NCBI RefSeq assembly: GCF_009905725.1
Contig: NZ_JAAAKV010000007.1
Coordinates: 124,001-188,000 of the forward strand
Direction: 5' to 3'
DNA from: Emticicia sp. CRIBPO
Lineage (GTDB): Bacteria > Bacteroidota > Bacteroidia > Cytophagales > Spirosomataceae
DNA: 64,000 nt
Under the pieces are notes generated by a model. The model searched no databases and was not told the DNA's origin. It saw only the letters and a list, made by a program, of their open reading frames with translations. How positions within the stretch are numbered: position 1 is the stretch's first letter; each line of letters starts with the position of its first letter. Both the position numbers and the translations under genes were made by a program. Below are positions 25,026 through 32,680 of the stretch, in pieces.

Positions 25026-25544
25026 TTAAGAATTTTGAAGACTTCTGAAATATACATGGAGAAGAAACACCACAAATGATGTAAACAAGACGCTGGCTAC
25101 GATTTTAAGACTGGTGTTAAGGAAAAAATTGAGTGATCCGGCTTCTATAAAAAACAAATAGGAATGATGCAGAAAAGTCATGACAAGAATATACCTGACA
25201 AACCTCTCAGTACCCATACCTCCCAGTGAGACTACCAGCTCTGCATCAAGACCTTTGGTAGGAAACAGCACCCTGAGAATATATCCTCTGCTGAAACCGA
25301 GCACAAGACAGGCAGAAGCATGAATACCGGCCGTATTATAAAAGATATCAATAAACAATCCTACCAGGAAACTGAAAAGAAGAAGCAGGCCCGTTGGTGT
25401 ATTATTAGGCAAAAACAAAATAATAGATATATACGCAAAGCAAAATGCCACATCAAAGAAAACGAGATTTCTGATGATAAATACTTGCAGCAGTAAGTAT
25501 AAGACAAATGATGTTCCTATTTTGAAAAGATCCCTTGTATTCAT
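25026..25544 (-). CDS. mreD: Rod shape-determining protein MreD
   Basis: A 172-residue protein with five or so membrane helices, in the fixed position after mreC (8 nt spacing). FLVGLFIDIFYNTAGIHASACLVLGFSRGYIL is the typical MreD segment. It is part of the membrane complex that couples MreB to lateral cell-wall synthesis. Confidence 0.9.
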   Translation of the reverse strand: MNTRDLFKIGTSFVLYLLLQVFIIRNLVFFDVAFCFAYISIILFLPNNTPTGLLLLFSFLVGLFIDIFYNTAGIHASACLVLGFSRGYILRVLFPTKGLDAELVVSLGGMGTERFVRYILVMTFLHHSYLFFIEAGSLNFFLNTSLKIVASVLFTSFVVFLLHVYFRSLQNS

Positions 25545-25552
25545 TAAAATAC

Positions 25553-26404
25553 TTATTCAATTGGATTAGAACCGACTTTTTCCTGTTCTTTGATCAGTTT
25601 ATTTTTAACCACATAAACATAAATCAAGCTGGAGAAGTCTGTTGATAATTTAACGTCAATATTAAAAAACGCGTCGTTTGAGCCTGCTTCCACAGACTTA
25701 ATCCGGCCAATCATTATTTTGGACGGGAAAATAGAGTTTTGCTCAGACGTCAGAACCGAATCTCCTTTTTTGACTGGTTTGAACCGGTCAATAGTGGTCA
25801 GCTGAAGAATGCTAGGAGAAACCCCTCCCCATTTAACAATACCGAGGGCCGAGTTATTTTCCTTTCTTAACTGCTGATTGATGACCTCCGAGGAAACCGT
25901 GGTTTTGGAGTGGAGAATAGAATACACAATAGAAAAATCATCGTTGCAGGACATTACCTGGCCGACAATTCCCTGCGGACAAATGACTCCCATTCCAGGC
26001 TCAATACCGTCTTTCCTGCCTTTATCAATAGTGATGTAATTATCTGCCAGGTTAACGGTGTTACCCACCACCTTGGCCACTTTAAACTCAAACCTCCCCG
26101 CAAAAGCAGAATCTGCTGTATAAGGAATTCCCGCCGGAGCCTGGTTTTGCTGAAACTTGGTCAGCTGCTGTCTCATCATGGCATTTTCATGGGCCAGTTG
26201 TTTGTTGACAGTCCTCAGGTTTAAATATTCTTTCAGATTGTAAGTAAGCTCCAAAGATTTTGCCGCGAAGGTATTGGAGCTGTTAAAAAATGTCACATCC
26301 CAATAAACGCTGTTGTGCCGGATCAAATAAAAACATATTATTTGCAGAAAAACAAATAAGAAGAAGTTCCTGATTTTATAAATTAAACGAAGTAATTGTG
26401 ACAT
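25553..26404 (-). CDS. mreC: Rod shape-determining protein MreC
   Basis: A 283-residue protein. There is one N-terminal TM segment (FFLFVFLQIICFYLI), a coiled-coil stretch (~60-85), then the beta-rich MreC domain with VGNTVNLADNYITIDKGRKDGIEPGMGVICPQGIVGQV and VVSEVINQQLRKEN-type sequence. It is a periplasmic scaffold of the elongasome. The gene is second in mreB-mreC-mreD; a terminator-like hairpin lies between mreB and mreC. Confidence 0.95.
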   Translation of the reverse strand: MSQLLRLIYKIRNFFLFVFLQIICFYLIRHNSVYWDVTFFNSSNTFAAKSLELTYNLKEYLNLRTVNKQLAHENAMMRQQLTKFQQNQAPAGIPYTADSAFAGRFEFKVAKVVGNTVNLADNYITIDKGRKDGIEPGMGVICPQGIVGQVMSCNDDFSIVYSILHSKTTVSSEVINQQLRKENNSALGIVKWGGVSPSILQLTTIDRFKPVKKGDSVLTSEQNSIFPSKIMIGRIKSVEAGSNDAFFNIDVKLSTDFSSLIYVYVVKNKLIKEQEKVGSNPIE

Positions 26405-26431
26405 ACTTAATTTGGGATTCGCTTAAATTTT

Positions 26432-26469
26432 AAAAAAGGTATCCGATTACATGATAAAAGGATACCTTT
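26432..26469 (-). terminator. Intrinsic terminator/attenuator between mreB and mreC
   Basis: AAAGGTATCC (26435-26444) and GGATACCTTT (26460-26469) are perfect 10-bp arms. On the minus strand the stem is followed by a run of six T residues. It sits 34 nt after the mreB stop and 30 nt before mreC. Confidence 0.75.
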
Positions 26470-26503
26470 AATTTTATGGATAGGATGGTTCTTTCAGAAA
26501 AGA

Positions 26504-27535
26504 CTACTGAACCAACACAGCCTGATATTTTTCAATGTTCTTAAGTACTTCTCCTGTGCCTCTTACGACAGCCTTTAAAGGATCGTCGGCGACGTGAATA
26601 GGCAGTTTGGTTTTGATTTCAAGACGCTTGTCCAAACCGTGCAAAAGAGCTCCTCCACCTGTCAGATAGATCCCGTTTTCGTAGATATCCGCTGAAAGTT
26701 CCGGCGGCGACATTTCCAGGGCACGCATGATGGCCTCTTCAATTTTCGAAATTGATTTATCCAGGGCATAAGCGATCTCACTGTAAGTAACCTTGATCTC
26801 TTTCGGAATACCTGTCATAAGGTCACGGCCACGGATTTCGATATCGGCCGGAGGGTTTTCAAGATCAGGCAAAGCAGCACCCACCTGTATCTTAATGAAC
26901 TCAGCAGAACGCTCACCGATCAGAAGGTTGTGCTCACGACGCATATAATCCACGATGTCTCTTGTAAACAAGTCACCCGCAATTCTGACTGAAGCTTCAC
27001 ACACAATTCCTGAAAGGGCAATAACCGCAATTTCGGTGGTTCCCCCTCCGATATCAACGATCATTGAGCCGTTAGGCTGTTCAATATCTATACCAATACC
27101 TATGGCCGCAGCGATAGGTTCGTGTACCATATATACTTCTTTTGCACCGGCATGTTCAGCCGAATCCTTGACAGCACGTTTTTCTACTTCGGTAATACCT
27201 GAAGGAATACAAATAACCATTCTGTGTGAAGGAGAGAAAAACCAGTTGCGACCGGTATTGATCATCTTGATCATTCCCCTGATCATCAATTCAGCAGCAG
27301 TAAAGTCAGCGATTACTCCGTCTTTAAGAGGACGTATGGTTTTAATGTTCTCGTTGGTTTTTTCGTGCATCTGCATGGCCTTATGGCCAATCGCTAAAAC
27401 CTTCCCTGAAATTTTATCAAGGGCGATGATAGAAGGTTCGTCGACAACAATTTGGTCCTTATATATTATCAGGGTGTTGGCGGTCCCTAAATCTATAGCA
27501 ATATCGCTTGTTAAAAAACTAAAAAATCCAGCCAT
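26504..27535 (-). CDS. mreB: Rod shape-determining actin homologue MreB
   Basis: A 343-residue protein of normal length. It starts FFSFLTSDIAIDLGTANTLIIYKD (phosphate-1 motif), with MVICIPSGITEVEKRAVKDSAEHAGA, EPIAAAIGIGIDIEQPNGSMIVDIGGGTTEIAVIALSG (phosphate-2), and GIYLTGGGALLHGLD (adenosine motif). It forms filaments under the membrane and directs lateral wall growth, implying a rod-shaped cell. First gene of the mre operon, with a good -7 element upstream. Confidence 0.97.
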   Translation of the reverse strand: MAGFFSFLTSDIAIDLGTANTLIIYKDQIVVDEPSIIALDKISGKVLAIGHKAMQMHEKTNENIKTIRPLKDGVIADFTAAELMIRGMIKMINTGRNWFFSPSHRMVICIPSGITEVEKRAVKDSAEHAGAKEVYMVHEPIAAAIGIGIDIEQPNGSMIVDIGGGTTEIAVIALSGIVCEASVRIAGDLFTRDIVDYMRREHNLLIGERSAEFIKIQVGAALPDLENPPADIEIRGRDLMTGIPKEIKVTYSEIAYALDKSISKIEEAIMRALEMSPPELSADIYENGIYLTGGGALLHGLDKRLEIKTKLPIHVADDPLKAVVRGTGEVLKNIEKYQAVLVQ

Positions 27536-27572
27536 TTAAGCTTTTGGTTAATAAGATTTGATTATTTAACTG

Positions 27573-27580
27573 CAAATCTA
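27573..27580 (-). promoter_or_regulatory. -7 promoter element of mreB
   Basis: Minus-strand TAGATTTG followed by CAG, exact TAnnTTTG match, 38 nt upstream of the start. No clear -33 TTTG is seen. Confidence 0.5.
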
Positions 27581-27807
27581 CGATTAATATTTTCATTTAT
27601 TTGTAATAAACTAATTTTTCTTCTTTTGCTTTTTGAAAAAAAATCGGTCCAAAAAATAAAAAAAATACAATTATTTTGACTCTTTTAGCGGTTTTTCAGC
27701 TGTCTGAACAGGAAGCACATAATTATTCAGACATTTCAAAATCCCATCGGGAATCATCGTCGATTTTAAATTTGTAGAGGTAGTGCCAAATAAAGTTCTC
27801 CGGTGGT

Positions 27808-28203
27808 TTAGTGAGCGTGATCTGAACAAAAAGTGCGATGTTTCCACCAGTTAAACACGTAAGAAACCGCCATGACGGAAGCTCCCGAAACTACATAATA
27901 TTTTTCGAGCTCATGCGAGACCAAAAATAATCCTGTGTAATTTAAAACGACAGAAACAGATAAAAGTATAAGCGGGATCATATTTTTATGAACATTGTAA
28001 TCTTTGACCATTAAAAATAATCCAATTGCCAGGCTGAGACCAATCAGGTAAAATTCGGTGGTCTCCGTCAGAAACCGCTCACCTACCAAAGGAAGCAATG
28101 TAAGCACAAATGGAGTGGCCAGACAATGCACCAAACATAAAAACGAAAGCCAGAGACCCGCTTTATGTAGCAAATGTGAATGTTGTTTTAATTTCTTGAT
28201 CAT
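27808..28203 (-). CDS. MerC-domain membrane protein
   Basis: A 131-residue protein with four membrane helices. The first carries LSFLCLVHCLATPFVLTLLPL, where the two Cys plus a His are characteristic of the MerC family, and the tail is His/Cys-containing (HRTFCSDHAH). MerC proteins move mercuric ion. In Bacteroidota, MerC-domain proteins are often placed in zinc or other metal homeostasis, so metal transport in general is the safe call. It is divergent from the beta-oxidation operon. A GCAA-N5-TTGC inverted repeat in its promoter spacer suggests control by a Fur/Zur-type regulator, which is inference. Confidence 0.8.
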   Translation of the reverse strand: MIKKLKQHSHLLHKAGLWLSFLCLVHCLATPFVLTLLPLVGERFLTETTEFYLIGLSLAIGLFLMVKDYNVHKNMIPLILLSVSVVLNYTGLFLVSHELEKYYVVSGASVMAVSYVFNWWKHRTFCSDHAH

Positions 28204-28225
28204 ATAATGTGCTGCAACGAAGATG

Positions 28226-28259
28226 CAAATATAATACTTTTACGCAACATCATTGCAAA
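28226..28259 (-). promoter_or_regulatory. Promoter of the merC-like gene with inverted repeat in the spacer
   Basis: Minus strand: TTTG (28259-28256), a 22-nt spacer and TATATTTG (28233-28226). Inside the spacer lies GCAACATCATTGC (28244-28256), an inverted repeat GCAA/TTGC around 5 nt, a candidate metal-regulator operator. Confidence 0.5.
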
Positions 28260-28281
28260 TATTTTGGTTCAAAAAACTTTT

Positions 28282-28310
28282 TAATAGTATGCTTGCATAA
28301 TAATAATAAA
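28282..28310 (+). promoter_or_regulatory. Operator O1 of the beta-oxidation operon, near-identical to the marR promoter block
   Basis: The 29-nt block contains the palindrome TATGCTTGCATA (28288-28299) and matches the reverse complement of 50259-50287 at 28 of 29 positions. The TTG in the centre of the palindrome (28293-28295) is also the -33 element of promoter P1, so a bound repressor would block polymerase. Confidence 0.8.
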
Positions 28311-28323
28311 GGGTTTAGCTTTG
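28293..28323 (+). promoter_or_regulatory. Promoter P1 of the beta-oxidation operon
   Basis: TTG (28293-28295), a 20-nt spacer and TAGCTTTG (28316-28323), matching TAnnTTTG. The -33 lies inside operator O1. The start site would be near 28330, within operator O2. Confidence 0.65.
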
Positions 28324-28351
28324 TAAATGTTATGCTTGCATAATATATTTG
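28320..28351 (+). promoter_or_regulatory. Promoter P2 with operator O2 in its spacer
   Basis: TTTG (28320-28323), a 20-nt spacer and TATATTTG (28344-28351). The spacer is filled by TTATGCTTGCATAA (28330-28343), a perfect palindrome around TT. O1 and O2 centres are 43 bp apart, about four helical turns. The start site would lie a few nt before ATG 28361, giving an almost leaderless mRNA. Confidence 0.75.
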
Positions 28352-28360
28352 AAATAATAT

Positions 28361-28855
28361 ATGGAGTTTAATAACAACCTTAACAGAAACTTAGAAAAGA
28401 CTCGTCTCCTTCCCGCTTTCATCAGGCCTTTGGTGATTGACTATATTATTGGTAAAACCGTTAAACTCGTAGGCACAGCAGGCATTCATTTTGAAAAACT
28501 CAGCTGCCGGCAGTTGACGGCCACACTTCACAACAAAAGAAAAGTTCAAAATCATATAGGTCAGATTCATGCAGCAGCCACTACCTTGCTGGCAGAAACT
28601 GCCACCGGTATTTTAGTAGGAATGAACATTCCCGACGACAAGCTTCCGTTGATGAAAAACCTTTCCATCAAGTTTATCAAAAGAAGCCTCGGAAACCAGA
28701 AAGCAACGGCCAGCCTGAATGAGGAACAGATCCGGGAAATCAGGAACTCTGAAAAAGGAGAATTAATTGTACCCGTGACGGTAACAGATGAAACCGGGGA
28801 AGAAGTCATCAAAGCAGAAATGCAATGGGCCTGGATCATGAAAACGAAAAAATAA
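28361..28855 (+). CDS. DUF4442 hotdog-fold (thioesterase-like) protein
   Basis: A 164-residue protein. VKLVGTAGIHFEKLSCRQLTATLHNKRKVQNHIGQIHAAATTLLAETATGILVGMNIP is the hotdog core of the DUF4442/YiiD-like acyl-CoA thioesterase group, with NHIGQIHAAA in place of the usual active-site loop. It is likely to bind or hydrolyse acyl-CoA. It is first gene of an operon with the FadB-like and thiolase genes, under two promoters covered by MarR-type operators, which supports a role in fatty-acid turnover. Confidence 0.75.
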   Translation: MEFNNNLNRNLEKTRLLPAFIRPLVIDYIIGKTVKLVGTAGIHFEKLSCRQLTATLHNKRKVQNHIGQIHAAATTLLAETATGILVGMNIPDDKLPLMKNLSIKFIKRSLGNQKATASLNEEQIREIRNSEKGELIVPVTVTDETGEEVIKAEMQWAWIMKTKK

Positions 28856-28888
28856 TTATACATCAGATCAATAACATACTTAATTCAT

Positions 28889-31297
28889 ATGAAAAAAACG
28901 ATAAAAAAGGTAGCGGTACTCGGAGCAGGGATCATGGGGAGCAGAATTGCCCTTCATTTTGCCAATATTGGCTGTGAGGTATTGTTGCTGGATATGGTTC
29001 CGAAAGAACCGAACGATAAAGAAAAAGCCGCAGGATTGGGCATTGATCATCCGAAGGTAAGATACAGGATTGTCGGCGACCTGTTTCAGGCAGCCCTGAA
29101 AGCCAGCCCTTCGCCTGTTTACAGTCAGAAGTCGGTCTCCAGAGTGAAGCTGGGCAACTTTGATGATGATATGGTGAAGATCAGGGACGTGGATTGGATC
29201 ATCGAGGTTGTAGTGGAAAAACTGGAGATCAAGAAACTGATATATGATAAAGTAGAAGCGTTCAGACAAGCAGGTACGCTAGTTTCATCCAATACTTCGG
29301 GTATCCCGATCCATCTGATGTCGGAAGGCAGAAGTGAAGATTTTCAGCAGCATTTCTGCGGAACGCATTTCTTCAATCCTCCGAGATACCTCAGACTGCT
29401 CGAGATAATTCCTGGTCCGAAGACCAATCCCGAGGTCATTGATTTTATGATGCACTACGGCGACCTTTACCTGGGTAAACAAACTGTATTGTGTAAAGAT
29501 ACTCCGGCGTTTATTGCCAACAGGCTGGGTATCTACTCGATGGTACAAACCATCAGGGCTGCACAGGAAATCGGTCTGTCTGTTGAAGAAGTAGACAAGC
29601 TTACAGGACCTGTGGTAGGCCGCCCGAAATCCGGTACTTTCAGATTATCGGATGTGGTGGGGCTGGATACCACGGTCAATGTTTGCAGAAACTTAAAGGC
29701 GACCTTGCAGACGGACGAGTCGGTATCGGCTTTTGAACTGCCGGACTCCATGGCCAAACTGATTGAAAACAACTGGCTTGGTGATAAAACCGGCCAGGGT
29801 TTCTATAAAAAAACCAAGGATGAAAAAGGCAAAACGCTGATCCTGGCCCTTGACCTTAAAACAATGGAGTATAAACCCAGCGAAAAGGTTAAGTTTGCAA
29901 CCCTTGAAGGCACAAAATCAATTGACGACCTGAAAAAACGCTTTGCCGTCTTATTAAAAGGTACAGACAAGGCAGGAGAATTCTACAGAAAGACTTTTGC
30001 AGACGGATTCAGATACGCAACTTTCAGAATTCCTGAAATCGCCGATGAGTTGTTCAGAATTGATGACGCGATCTGTTCAGGTTTCGGATGGCAGATGGGA
30101 CTTTTCGCTACTGCTGATGCGGTAGGCGTAAGTGAGTTTGTCAAAATGATGGAGGAGCAGGGACAAAAGCCGGCAGCATGGGTTTACGAAATGCTCGAAG
30201 CCGGAAATCCTTCTTTCTACAAAGTAGAAAACGGCAAAAAACTATATTATGACATTCCGACCAAATCTTATAAAGTAATTCCGGGTACCGGTTCATTCAT
30301 TATACTGGACACCATCCGTGACTCAAATGTGATCTGGAAAAACGCTGGTTCAACCATTTTTGATCTTGGAGACGGCATTGCGGGGGTTGAATTCCACTCG
30401 AAAATGAACACTTTCGGTGCAGAGGTGATTGAAGGCTTAAACAGAGCTTACGGCGTAGCTGAAAAGGACTTCAGAGGCCTGGTTGTCGGAAATGACAGCT
30501 CGGAAGCTTTCTCTGCGGGGGCTAACCTTGCAATGTTGTTCATGTTTGCGATCGAGCAGGATTTTGATGAGATCAACATGATGATCGCCCAGTTTCAGCA
30601 AAGCATGATGCGGGCCAGGTATTCTTCTATTCCTGTGGTAACCGCACCTCACTCACTGGCTTTGGGTGGTGGTTGTGAAATCAACCTTCATGCCGATAAA
30701 GTAGTGGCAGCGGCAGAAACTTACATGGGCCTTGTAGAGCTGGGAGTGGGTCTGATCCCTGCCGGTGGCGGAACCAAGGAAATGGCTGTGAGATGTTCGG
30801 ATCTTTATCAGCCGGGCGATGCAGAATTGAACATTCTTCAGGGTGCTTTTATGAACATTGCCCAGGCTAAGGTATCGACTTCAGCCCAGGAAGCGATGGA
30901 CATGAATTACCTTCTGGCTAACCGTGACCAGATTGTCCTGAACAGAAGCCGCTTGCTGGCCGAAGCGAAGCAATCTGCGATTGAGCTGGCTGAAAACGGT
31001 TATACCCAGCCTACCAAAAGAACAGACATCAAGGTTCAGGGTAAAGCGGGTATCGCCTTGTTCAAAGCGGGTATTGCCTCTATGAAAATGGCCAATTACA
31101 TTACCGAGCATGATGCGAAAATCGCTGAGAAACTGGCTTATGTCATCTGCGGAGGTGATCTTAGTTATGCACAGAACGTTTCCGAAGATTATCTGCTTGA
31201 CCTGGAAAGAGAAGCATTCCTTTCACTTTGCGGAGAGAGAAAAACACTGGAGCGTATGCAGGGTTTATTAAGCGGCGGGAAACCTCCGAGAAATTAA
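28889..31297 (+). CDS. Bifunctional 3-hydroxyacyl-CoA dehydrogenase / enoyl-CoA hydratase
   Basis: An 802-residue protein. The order is dehydrogenase first, then hydratase, the reverse of Escherichia coli FadB. Residues 1-~200 are the NAD-binding domain (VAVLGAGIMGSRIALHFANIG; GTHFFNPPRYLRLLEII); ~205-440 hold the dehydrogenase C-terminal domains. Residues ~500-690 form the crotonase domain, with AYGVAEKDFRGLVVGNDSSEAFSAGANL as oxyanion-hole strand 1 and HSLALGGGCEINLHADKVVAAAETYMGLVELGVGLIPAGGG with the acidic catalytic region. It performs two central steps of beta-oxidation in the cytoplasm. Its partner thiolase is the next gene; no acyl-CoA dehydrogenase gene is in the window. Confidence 0.92.
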   Translation: MKKTIKKVAVLGAGIMGSRIALHFANIGCEVLLLDMVPKEPNDKEKAAGLGIDHPKVRYRIVGDLFQAALKASPSPVYSQKSVSRVKLGNFDDDMVKIRDVDWIIEVVVEKLEIKKLIYDKVEAFRQAGTLVSSNTSGIPIHLMSEGRSEDFQQHFCGTHFFNPPRYLRLLEIIPGPKTNPEVIDFMMHYGDLYLGKQTVLCKDTPAFIANRLGIYSMVQTIRAAQEIGLSVEEVDKLTGPVVGRPKSGTFRLSDVVGLDTTVNVCRNLKATLQTDESVSAFELPDSMAKLIENNWLGDKTGQGFYKKTKDEKGKTLILALDLKTMEYKPSEKVKFATLEGTKSIDDLKKRFAVLLKGTDKAGEFYRKTFADGFRYATFRIPEIADELFRIDDAICSGFGWQMGLFATADAVGVSEFVKMMEEQGQKPAAWVYEMLEAGNPSFYKVENGKKLYYDIPTKSYKVIPGTGSFIILDTIRDSNVIWKNAGSTIFDLGDGIAGVEFHSKMNTFGAEVIEGLNRAYGVAEKDFRGLVVGNDSSEAFSAGANLAMLFMFAIEQDFDEINMMIAQFQQSMMRARYSSIPVVTAPHSLALGGGCEINLHADKVVAAAETYMGLVELGVGLIPAGGGTKEMAVRCSDLYQPGDAELNILQGAFMNIAQAKVSTSAQEAMDMNYLLANRDQIVLNRSRLLAEAKQSAIELAENGYTQPTKRTDIKVQGKAGIALFKAGIASMKMANYITEHDAKIAEKLAYVICGGDLSYAQNVSEDYLLDLEREAFLSLCGERKTLERMQGLLSGGKPPRN

Positions 31298-31427
31298 CCT
31301 TCTCAATTTAAATGAAACACCAAAAGATTTTGTTATTCACTTAACGATACCTGGTCTTTCAGAATCAGATAACCAATTATCATCATTGCATCTGAATGTG
31401 TATTTCAGATCATAAATTAAAGATAAA

Positions 31428-32606
31428 ATGAACGCATATATAATTTCCGGATTCAGAAGTGCTGTCGGAAAAGCCCCGAAAGGAGCTCTCCGTTTTACCA
31501 GGCCTGATGACCTGGCAGCCGATGTTATAAAATTCATGTTAGAGAAAGTCCCGGCACTTGACCCGGCGAGGGTTGACGATGTCATTGTGGGCAATGCCGT
31601 ACCTGAAGCCGAGCAAGGCATGCAGATGGCCAGGTATATTTCATTACTGGCATTAGGCAAAGTTGTTCCGGGCGTCACCATCAACCGTTACTGCGGATCA
31701 GGGGTGGAAGCCATTGCGATGGCCTCTGCAAAAATCAATGCCGGTATGGCTGATTGTATCATTGCGGGCGGAACAGAGTCTATGTCGATGGTACCTACCA
31801 TGGGCTGGAAGACTTCGCTGAACTACAACATTGCAGATCAGCACCCCGATTATTACATCGGGATGGGACTTACGGCGGAGCAAGTAGCACAGCAATACAA
31901 AATAGGCAGGGAAGAACAGGATGCTTTTGCTTTTCAATCGCATACCAAAGCCCTGGCCGCCCAGGCAGAAGGAAAATTTGACAATCAGATTGTTCCCATC
32001 TCTGTGAAAGAGACCTATTTTGATGCCAACTCAGGAAAGAAGAAAACCAAGGAATATATAGTCAATAAAGACGAAGGCCCGAGGGCTGATACTACCCTGG
32101 ATGCTTTGAGTAAACTGCGTCCGGTTTTCGCAGCAGGTGGAAGCGTAACGGCAGGTAACTCTTCACAGACTTCTGACGGAGCTGCTTTCGTGATTGTGAT
32201 GTCAGAAAAAATGGTGAAAGAACTTAACCTTGAACCGATAGCCAGGATGGTTTCATACGCCGTAGCCGGATGTGAGCCGAGGATCATGGGAATAGGTCCT
32301 GTTTATGCTATTCCAAAGGCTCTGCAACAAGCCGGGCTTCAGTTGAAAGACATCGAACAGATCGAATTGAACGAGGCTTTTGCGGCACAGGCCCTGGCAG
32401 TAGTAAAAGAACTGGGAATTGATCCGTCGATCCTTAATCCGAACGGTGGTGCCATTGCCCTTGGTCATGCACTGGGTTCAACCGGAGCAAGGCTTTCGGT
32501 TCAGTTGTTCGAAGAAATGAGAAGAAAAAATCAGAAATACGGTATGGTTACCGCCTGTGTAGGAGGTGGCCAGGGTGTTGCGGGAATTTATGAGTTCCTG
32601 AAATAA
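31428..32606 (+). CDS. Acetyl-CoA C-acyltransferase (thiolase)
   Basis: A 392-residue protein of normal length. INRYCGSGVEAIAMA holds the acyl-accepting Cys89, GGAIALGHALGSTGAR the catalytic His, and VTACVGGGQGVAGIYE the second Cys. It cleaves 3-ketoacyl-CoA with CoA to acetyl-CoA and a shortened acyl-CoA, third enzyme of the operon. A 130-nt spacer separates it from the FadB-like gene, but no promoter consensus is evident there. A strong terminator follows. Confidence 0.93.
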   Translation: MNAYIISGFRSAVGKAPKGALRFTRPDDLAADVIKFMLEKVPALDPARVDDVIVGNAVPEAEQGMQMARYISLLALGKVVPGVTINRYCGSGVEAIAMASAKINAGMADCIIAGGTESMSMVPTMGWKTSLNYNIADQHPDYYIGMGLTAEQVAQQYKIGREEQDAFAFQSHTKALAAQAEGKFDNQIVPISVKETYFDANSGKKKTKEYIVNKDEGPRADTTLDALSKLRPVFAAGGSVTAGNSSQTSDGAAFVIVMSEKMVKELNLEPIARMVSYAVAGCEPRIMGIGPVYAIPKALQQAGLQLKDIEQIELNEAFAAQALAVVKELGIDPSILNPNGGAIALGHALGSTGARLSVQLFEEMRRKNQKYGMVTACVGGGQGVAGIYEFLK

Positions 32607-32625
32607 GTTTCAGGCCCTTAACAAG

Positions 32626-32660
32626 AAAAGCCCCCGGAAGATACTTCCGGGGGCTTTTTA
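32626..32660. terminator. Strong intrinsic terminator after the thiolase gene
   Basis: GCCCCCGGAAG and CTTCCGGGGGC form 11 perfect pairs around a 3-nt loop, with A and T runs on both sides. It serves the beta-oxidation operon and the convergent T9SS gene. Confidence 0.93.
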
Positions 32661-32680
32661 TTGGTCTCTTATTAATTTTC

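Noticed and set aside
31298-31427. Short GATAA/TTATC hairpin between the FadB-like and thiolase genes as a terminator
   Set aside because: The stem is only 5 bp and there is no T-tract; the operon most likely continues.
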